The position numbers and the translations under genes were made by a program. Source: an uncultured Paracoccaceae bacterium (GTDB lineage: Bacteria > Pseudomonadota > Alphaproteobacteria > Rhodobacterales > Rhodobacteraceae). From it: DNA of 9,942 nt. Shown in pieces: positions 6,263 to 9,942 of this stretch. Numbering within the stretch: position 1 is the stretch's first letter; every line of letters begins with the position of its first letter. The stretch is from NCBI GenBank assembly GCA_937927675.1, contig CALBSG010000165.1, positions 1 to 9,942 on the forward strand, read 5' to 3'. The notes below the pieces were generated by a model. It saw only the letters and a list, made by a program, of their open reading frames with translations, did not search any database and was not told the DNA's origin.

Positions 6263-7750
6263 ATGGCCATCACCCAAGCCGATATTGACCGTCTCGCAAG
6301 CGCGCCCGTCGGGCCGCAAAAACTGCTGATCGAGGGCAAATGGCTGGATGGTGAGGACGGCGAAACCACGGTGCTGTCGCCGATCAACGGGCAGGTTCTG
6401 ACCACAACCGCCGCCGCCTCGGCGGCCGATGTCGCCCGCGCTGTGGCCTCGGCCCGCGCGGCCTTTGACGATGGCCGCTGGTCACGCATGGCCCCGGCCG
6501 GACGCAAGGCTGTGCTGCACCGGCTGGCCGATCTTATCGAAAAACACACGTTGGAACTGGCCGTTCTGGGGGTGCGCGACAACGGCACCGACATTGGCAT
6601 GGCCGTAAAGGCCGAACCGGGCTCTGCCGCAGGAACGTTCCGCTATTATGCCGAGGCCATCGACAAGGTCTATGGCGAGATTGCCCCCACCGCCGAAAAC
6701 GTGCTGGCCCTTGTCCACCGCGAACCCGTGGGGGTCGTGGCTGCCATCGTGCCGTGGAACTTCCCGCTGATGATCGGCGCGTGGAAAATCGCGCCGGCGC
6801 TTGCGATGGGCAATTCCATTGTGTTGAAACCGGCCGAAACCGCCTCGCTCTCGCTGATCCGCCTCGCTGAACTCGCGCTTGAGGCGGGCGTGCCGCCGGG
6901 CGTCTTCAACGTTGTCACCGGGCCGGGCCGGGTGACGGGCGAGGCGCTCGCGCTGTCGATGGATGTCGATGTCATGGTCTTCACGGGGTCCGGCCCCACA
7001 GGCCGCCGCCTCTTGCAATACTCGGCGCAATCGAACCTGAAGCGCTGCTATCTGGAGCTTGGCGGCAAATCCCCGAACATCGTCTTCGCCGACGCGCCAG
7101 ACCTTGCCGCCGCTGCCAAAGCCGCCGCCACCGCGATCTTCCGCAACGCAGGACAGGTCTGCGTGGCAGGTTCGCGGCTTTTGGTCGAGGCTGCCGTGCA
7201 TGACGAATTCGTCGCGGCGCTGTCCAAGGCCGCCAGTGCGATGAAACTCGGCAATCCCCTTGATCTTGGAACACAAATCGGCGCCGTCAACTCCGAGGTA
7301 CAGCTCGCCGGCAACCTTGGCTTTGTCGAGGATGCCCGCCGTGATGGCGGCGACGTGGTTCTTGGCGGCAACCGCGCCATGACCGAAACGGGCGGCTATT
7401 ACATGGAACCGACGGTGGTTGCGGGCGTTCAGCCCAGCCACCGCCTGTTCCGCGAAGAGGTGTTCGGCCCCGTCCTCGCCGTCACCCCGTTCCAAACCGA
7501 GGCCGAGGCGGTAAACCTCGCCAATGCCACCGATTTCGGCCTTGCCGCCGGGGTTTGGACCTCGAACCTGTCGCGCGCCCACCGTATGGTCCGCGCCATC
7601 AAATCCGGGGTCGTCCATGTCAATACCTATGGCGGCTCGGACAATACCGTGCCCTTGGGGGGCATGAAGCAATCGGGCAACGGGCACGACAAGTCGTTGC
7701 ACGCCTTGGACAAATACACCGAGCTGAAGACGGCCTGGATCCAACTCTGA
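6263..7750 (+). CDS. NAD(P)-dependent aldehyde dehydrogenase, PuuC-like
   Basis: The 495-residue protein is a full-length member of the aldehyde dehydrogenase superfamily, oxidising an aldehyde to its acid in the cytoplasm. The active-site residues are all present: oxyanion Asn166 in PWNFP, cofactor-binding Lys189 in VLKPAE, general base Glu265 in LELGGKSP, and nucleophile Cys300 in NAGQVC, with EEVFGP further on. The C-terminal tail SGNGHDKSLHALDKYTELK closely resembles E. coli PuuC, the gamma-glutamyl-gamma-aminobutyraldehyde dehydrogenase of putrescine breakdown, and related broad-range amino-aldehyde enzymes. No glutamyl-polyamine ligase or oxidase (PuuA, PuuB) is in the window, so the puu pathway itself is not shown. 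The more natural reading is that it oxidises the aldehyde formed by the nearby aminotransferase. The ATG at 6263 has AAGGA eight bases upstream. It is in operon order after the permease, separated by a strong hairpin. Confidence 0.95.
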   Translation: MAITQADIDRLASAPVGPQKLLIEGKWLDGEDGETTVLSPINGQVLTTTAAASAADVARAVASARAAFDDGRWSRMAPAGRKAVLHRLADLIEKHTLELAVLGVRDNGTDIGMAVKAEPGSAAGTFRYYAEAIDKVYGEIAPTAENVLALVHREPVGVVAAIVPWNFPLMIGAWKIAPALAMGNSIVLKPAETASLSLIRLAELALEAGVPPGVFNVVTGPGRVTGEALALSMDVDVMVFTGSGPTGRRLLQYSAQSNLKRCYLELGGKSPNIVFADAPDLAAAAKAAATAIFRNAGQVCVAGSRLLVEAAVHDEFVAALSKAASAMKLGNPLDLGTQIGAVNSEVQLAGNLGFVEDARRDGGDVVLGGNRAMTETGGYYMEPTVVAGVQPSHRLFREEVFGPVLAVTPFQTEAEAVNLANATDFGLAAGVWTSNLSRAHRMVRAIKSGVVHVNTYGGSDNTVPLGGMKQSGNGHDKSLHALDKYTELKTAWIQL

Positions 7751-7787
7751 CGCCTTCAACGGGGCTTAAATATCCCACGGCCGGGCA

Positions 7788-7800
7788 GGGGTGCGACCCC
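7788..7800 (+). other. Small stem-loop before the UPF0261 gene
   Basis: GGGGT-GCG-ACCCC is a perfect five-base stem with a three-base loop in the 82-bp gap between the dehydrogenase stop (7750) and the UPF0261 ATG (7833). No T run follows, so it is not called a terminator. I see no convincing promoter in the gap, and read-through from the dehydrogenase is the simplest assumption. Confidence 0.3.
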
Positions 7801-7832
7801 CCTCGCTCGGCCGCCAGCCAAAGGAACCGCCC

Positions 7833-9059
7833 ATGGGCAACCGCATCCTCATCGTCGGCACCTATGACACCAAGGACGACGAGCTGAACTACATCGCTAA
7901 GGTGATCCGCGGGCAGGGCGGCGTGGCTTTGACGATGGATGTCTCGGTTCTGGGCGATCCGACGGCACCGACCGACTGGTCCAAACACGATGTGGTGGCC
8001 GCGGCGGGTACGACGATTGCTGCCATCATCGCAGCAGAAGACGAAAATATTGCCATGCAGGCCATGGCGCGCGGATCGGCCGCTTTGGCCAGCCGCCTGC
8101 ATCGCGAGGGTCGGTTTGACGGCGTGCTGGTGCTGGGCGGTTCCATGGGCACCGATCTGGCCTTGGATCTCTGCGCCGCGCTGCCTTTGGGCGTGCCGAA
8201 ATACATCGTCTCGACGGTCAGCTTCTCGCCGATGATCCCGCCGGAACGGCTGGCGGCCGATACCCAGATGATCCTGTGGGCGGGTGGGCTTTACGGGCTG
8301 AACTCGGTCTGCAAAGCCTCGCTCTCCCAAGCCGCCGGTGCGGTTCTTGGGGCTGCGCGGGCGGTGGAACCGCCGGACCACAAAAAGTCGCTGATCGGCA
8401 TGACCAGCTTTGGCAAGACGGTGCTGCGCTATATGACCACCCTGAAACCGGCGCTTGAGGCGCGGGGGTTTGAGGTGGCGGTGTTTCATGCCACCGGCAT
8501 GGGGGGGCGGGCCTTCGAAAGTCTGGCGGCCGAAGGTGCCTTTGCCGCCGTTATGGATTTCGCCCCGCAAGAGGTGGGCAATCACCTTTTCGGCTCGGCC
8601 ATCTCGGCCGGGGCGGATCGGATGGAAAATGCAGGCCGCGCGGGCATCCCGCAGATTGTTTCTATCGGCTGCTATGATCTGATCGACTTTGTCGGCTGGC
8701 ACCCCTTGCCAGAGGCGTTCAAGGATACCCCCGCCCATGCCCATAACCGGCTTTTGACCTCTGTGGTGCAAACGGCTGACCAGCGCCGTGCCTTGGCGCA
8801 GGTGATCTGCGCCAAGCTGTCCCGCGCGACCGGCCCTGTGGTGTTTTTGCTGCCGACCCAGGGCGGCAATGAATGGGACCGCGCCGGTGGGCCACTGTCT
8901 GACCCCGCGGCTTTGGCCGCCTTTGTCGACGAGATGCACCTTGCCTGCCCGCCGAACGTGCAGCTGATCGACATCGACGCCCATATCAACGACCCGGCCT
9001 TCCATGACGCCGCCTTGGCGGTCTTTGACGGGTGGCGGATGGCAGGTCTGGTCAAATAA
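7833..9059 (+). CDS. UPF0261 / Tm-1-like ATP-binding domain protein
   Basis: The 408-residue protein matches the UPF0261 (Tm-1-like) family along its whole length. Visible blocks are GTYDTKDDEL (9-18), LGGSMGTDLA (101-110), PLGVPKYIVST (118-128), GMTSFGKT (189-196), FHATGMGGRAFE (218-229), the segment from EVGNHLFGS to SAGADRMENAG (247-268), GIPQIVSIGCYDLIDF (271-286) and HNRL (304-307). The family is named after the N-terminal part of the tomato Tm-1 resistance protein, which binds ATP; the biochemical role of the bacterial members is not established as far as I know. In many genomes a UPF0261 gene sits beside a TIM-barrel partner gene, matching the two-domain layout of plant Tm-1; no such partner is visible here. 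I chose ATG 7833 because AAGGA lies seven bases upstream; a GTG at 7791 would add 14 unrelated residues. Its place as last gene of the plus arm suggests a step in the same amine catabolism. Confidence 0.92.
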   Translation: MGNRILIVGTYDTKDDELNYIAKVIRGQGGVALTMDVSVLGDPTAPTDWSKHDVVAAAGTTIAAIIAAEDENIAMQAMARGSAALASRLHREGRFDGVLVLGGSMGTDLALDLCAALPLGVPKYIVSTVSFSPMIPPERLAADTQMILWAGGLYGLNSVCKASLSQAAGAVLGAARAVEPPDHKKSLIGMTSFGKTVLRYMTTLKPALEARGFEVAVFHATGMGGRAFESLAAEGAFAAVMDFAPQEVGNHLFGSAISAGADRMENAGRAGIPQIVSIGCYDLIDFVGWHPLPEAFKDTPAHAHNRLLTSVVQTADQRRALAQVICAKLSRATGPVVFLLPTQGGNEWDRAGGPLSDPAALAAFVDEMHLACPPNVQLIDIDAHINDPAFHDAALAVFDGWRMAGLVK

Positions 9060-9098
9060 GCGTTATCGCCGGGGGCAGATGTCGCACGCCTCCGGCGG

Positions 9099-9163
9099 GA
9101 GTATTTTGAAAGGCGCAAATCGAAGGGCGCGCCGCTTCATGATTTGCGCCTTCTCAAATACTC
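9099..9163. terminator. Bidirectional terminator made of two inverted repeat copies
   Basis: Arms at 9099-9121 and 9141-9163 are 23 bases each and match as an inverted repeat except at three adjacent positions. Each arm is GAGTATTT-N5-GGCGCAAAT(C) read in the direction of its own gene. The 19-base loop contains GAAG...CTTC and the palindrome GGCGCGCC (9126-9133), so pairing can continue inward. It lies between the convergent UPF0261 (ends 9059) and Rieske oxygenase (ends at 9177) genes. TATTTT and its mirror sit at the outer ends. The location and size of the structure support termination from both sides. Confidence 0.7.
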
Positions 9164-9176
9164 ATCTTGCCCGAGG

Positions 9177-9942
9177 TCACGCCGGGATGCGGCTGGCCAG
9201 ATATTGCGCAAACTCGAAATTCGGGCGTTCAAGATGGGACAGGGGGCCGGGTTCGGCCATGTCGCTGAGAAGCCCGCGATAGACCTTTTCGGTGCAGCCT
9301 TTGTCTTCGACGTTCACATCGTCCAGCAGGGCCTTCAGTTTGGTCAGATGATCGGGCGCATCAGGATCTGCCATCCAATCGGCGGACATGCCCATGCCGA
9401 ACAGCACATTGACATGGCCCGGCCCATCGGGGGTCAGCGACAGATACCAGAAATAGCCTGGTGTCAGGGTGATCATCAGCGACGGGTAGATCGCCAGCAG
9501 CCAGGTCTTGCGGCGGTCATCGCCTTGCAGGGTGGTGTTTGACGGATGCGCCAGCGCCAGCGGCACGGAATCGTTTTTCAAGATCCAGTGGTAATTGAAG
9601 GCGTCGCTGCCCTCGGGGCAGAACATGTCTTCCAGCTTGGACGACCCGCCGATGGTGCCGGCGTGGCACATGGGCAGGTGATAGCTTTCCATGAAATTCT
9701 CGGCCAAGACCTTCCAGTTCGTCGCCCAGCGGAAGGTTTCGCGGTAGGTTTCGGTATAGGTCGACATGTCAAGATTGGGGATCAGCGCGCGGATGCCTTC
9801 CAGCGCCTGATCGGGGGCGGGGGCGTCGGGGTTCAGCGTGACCATGATCCAGCCCTGCCACACCTCGCAGCGGACCTTTGGCAGGGTCATGTCTTCTTTG
9901 CAGAAGCCTTCGTTCAGCGTCATCGCAGGCGCGCCGCGCAAG
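9177..9942 (-). CDS. Rieske-type oxygenase alpha subunit, C-terminal catalytic part (5' end outside window)
   Basis: The last 255 codons are present and the frame is open to the window end, so the N-terminal Rieske [2Fe-2S] domain lies outside. The segment starts just after that domain: GFCKEDMTLPKVRCEVWQGW leads into the catalytic domain, and NWKVLAENFMESYHLPMCH (75-93 of the visible part) holds His88 and His93, two of the three mononuclear iron ligands. Asp213 in NVEDKGCTE is a good candidate for the third. These enzymes use O2 and reductase-supplied electrons to hydroxylate or demethylate a substrate. The bridging acid before the first His is Glu (E85-x-x-H88) rather than the usual Asp; as I recall, Glu here is shared with quaternary-amine oxygenases such as CntA and GbcA. 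Glycine betaine, carnitine or stachydrine-like substrates are therefore candidates, by inference. It is convergent with the UPF0261 gene and so a separate transcript. Confidence 0.88.
   Translation of the reverse strand, partial: LRGAPAMTLNEGFCKEDMTLPKVRCEVWQGWIMVTLNPDAPAPDQALEGIRALIPNLDMSTYTETYRETFRWATNWKVLAENFMESYHLPMCHAGTIGGSSKLEDMFCPEGSDAFNYHWILKNDSVPLALAHPSNTTLQGDDRRKTWLLAIYPSLMITLTPGYFWYLSLTPDGPGHVNVLFGMGMSADWMADPDAPDHLTKLKALLDDVNVEDKGCTEKVYRGLLSDMAEPGPLSHLERPNFEFAQYLASRIPA

Noticed and set aside
6482..7759. Minus-strand open frame (425 codons) opposite the aldehyde dehydrogenase
   Set aside because: The dehydrogenase has every catalytic residue in place on the plus strand; the antisense frame shows no family feature.
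7751..7832. Possible promoter (TTAAATAT near 7766) for the UPF0261 gene
   Set aside because: No minus-35-like hexamer lies at a suitable distance upstream, so I assume read-through from the dehydrogenase gene.
7620..9005. Minus-strand open frame (461 codons) opposite the UPF0261 gene
   Set aside because: It spans the dehydrogenase end, the intergenic gap and UPF0261, and has no recognisable domain.
9126..9133. Perfect 8-base palindrome GGCGCGCC as a separate protein-binding site
   Set aside because: It is the inner part of the large terminator hairpin loop, and such palindromes are common by chance in GC-rich DNA.

Overview
The window looks like chromosomal DNA of a GC-rich alphaproteobacterium, most likely a member of the Rhodobacteraceae. 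The grounds are high-GC coding sequence with GC-rich third positions, AAGGA-type ribosome binding sites, ThyX as the thymidylate synthase, and GAGTATTT-type repeats after genes. I recognise this family assignment from general pattern and did not test it by search.

Layout. Positions 1-101 hold a repeat and two hairpins after a minus-strand glyoxalase/VOC gene (102-530). A 180-bp divergent spacer leads to thyX (711-1616, plus). Directly behind thyX is an AT-rich gene of unknown function with one predicted N-terminal membrane helix (1677-2282, plus), closed by a double hairpin at 2303-2340. Next come two minus-strand genes, an IclR-type regulator (3755-4540) and a class III PLP aminotransferase (2382-3734), 20 bp apart and in operon order regulator-aminotransferase. 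Divergent from them and on the plus strand are an APC-family amino acid/amine permease (4752-6197), a PuuC-like aldehyde dehydrogenase (6263-7750) and a UPF0261/Tm-1-like protein (7833-9059). A long hairpin built from two copies of the GAGTATTT repeat separates these from the 3' part of a minus-strand Rieske-type oxygenase alpha subunit (9177 to beyond the window end).

How the genes fit together. The 2382-9059 block reads as a catabolic unit for an amino compound: the permease imports it, the aminotransferase converts its amine to an aldehyde or keto acid, the aldehyde dehydrogenase oxidises the aldehyde, and the IclR protein controls both arms from the 210-bp divergent spacer. The substrate is not readable from the sequence. 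The PuuC-like dehydrogenase favours a polyamine, omega-amino acid or similar amine. The UPF0261 protein is the unexplained member. The spacer carries an imperfect 19/20-bp inverted repeat with TTGACA in each arm, so that two face-to-face promoters overlap inside a likely operator, followed by a short leader reading frame that overlaps the permease start.

I saw no tRNA, rRNA, CRISPR array, transposase or integrase in the window.
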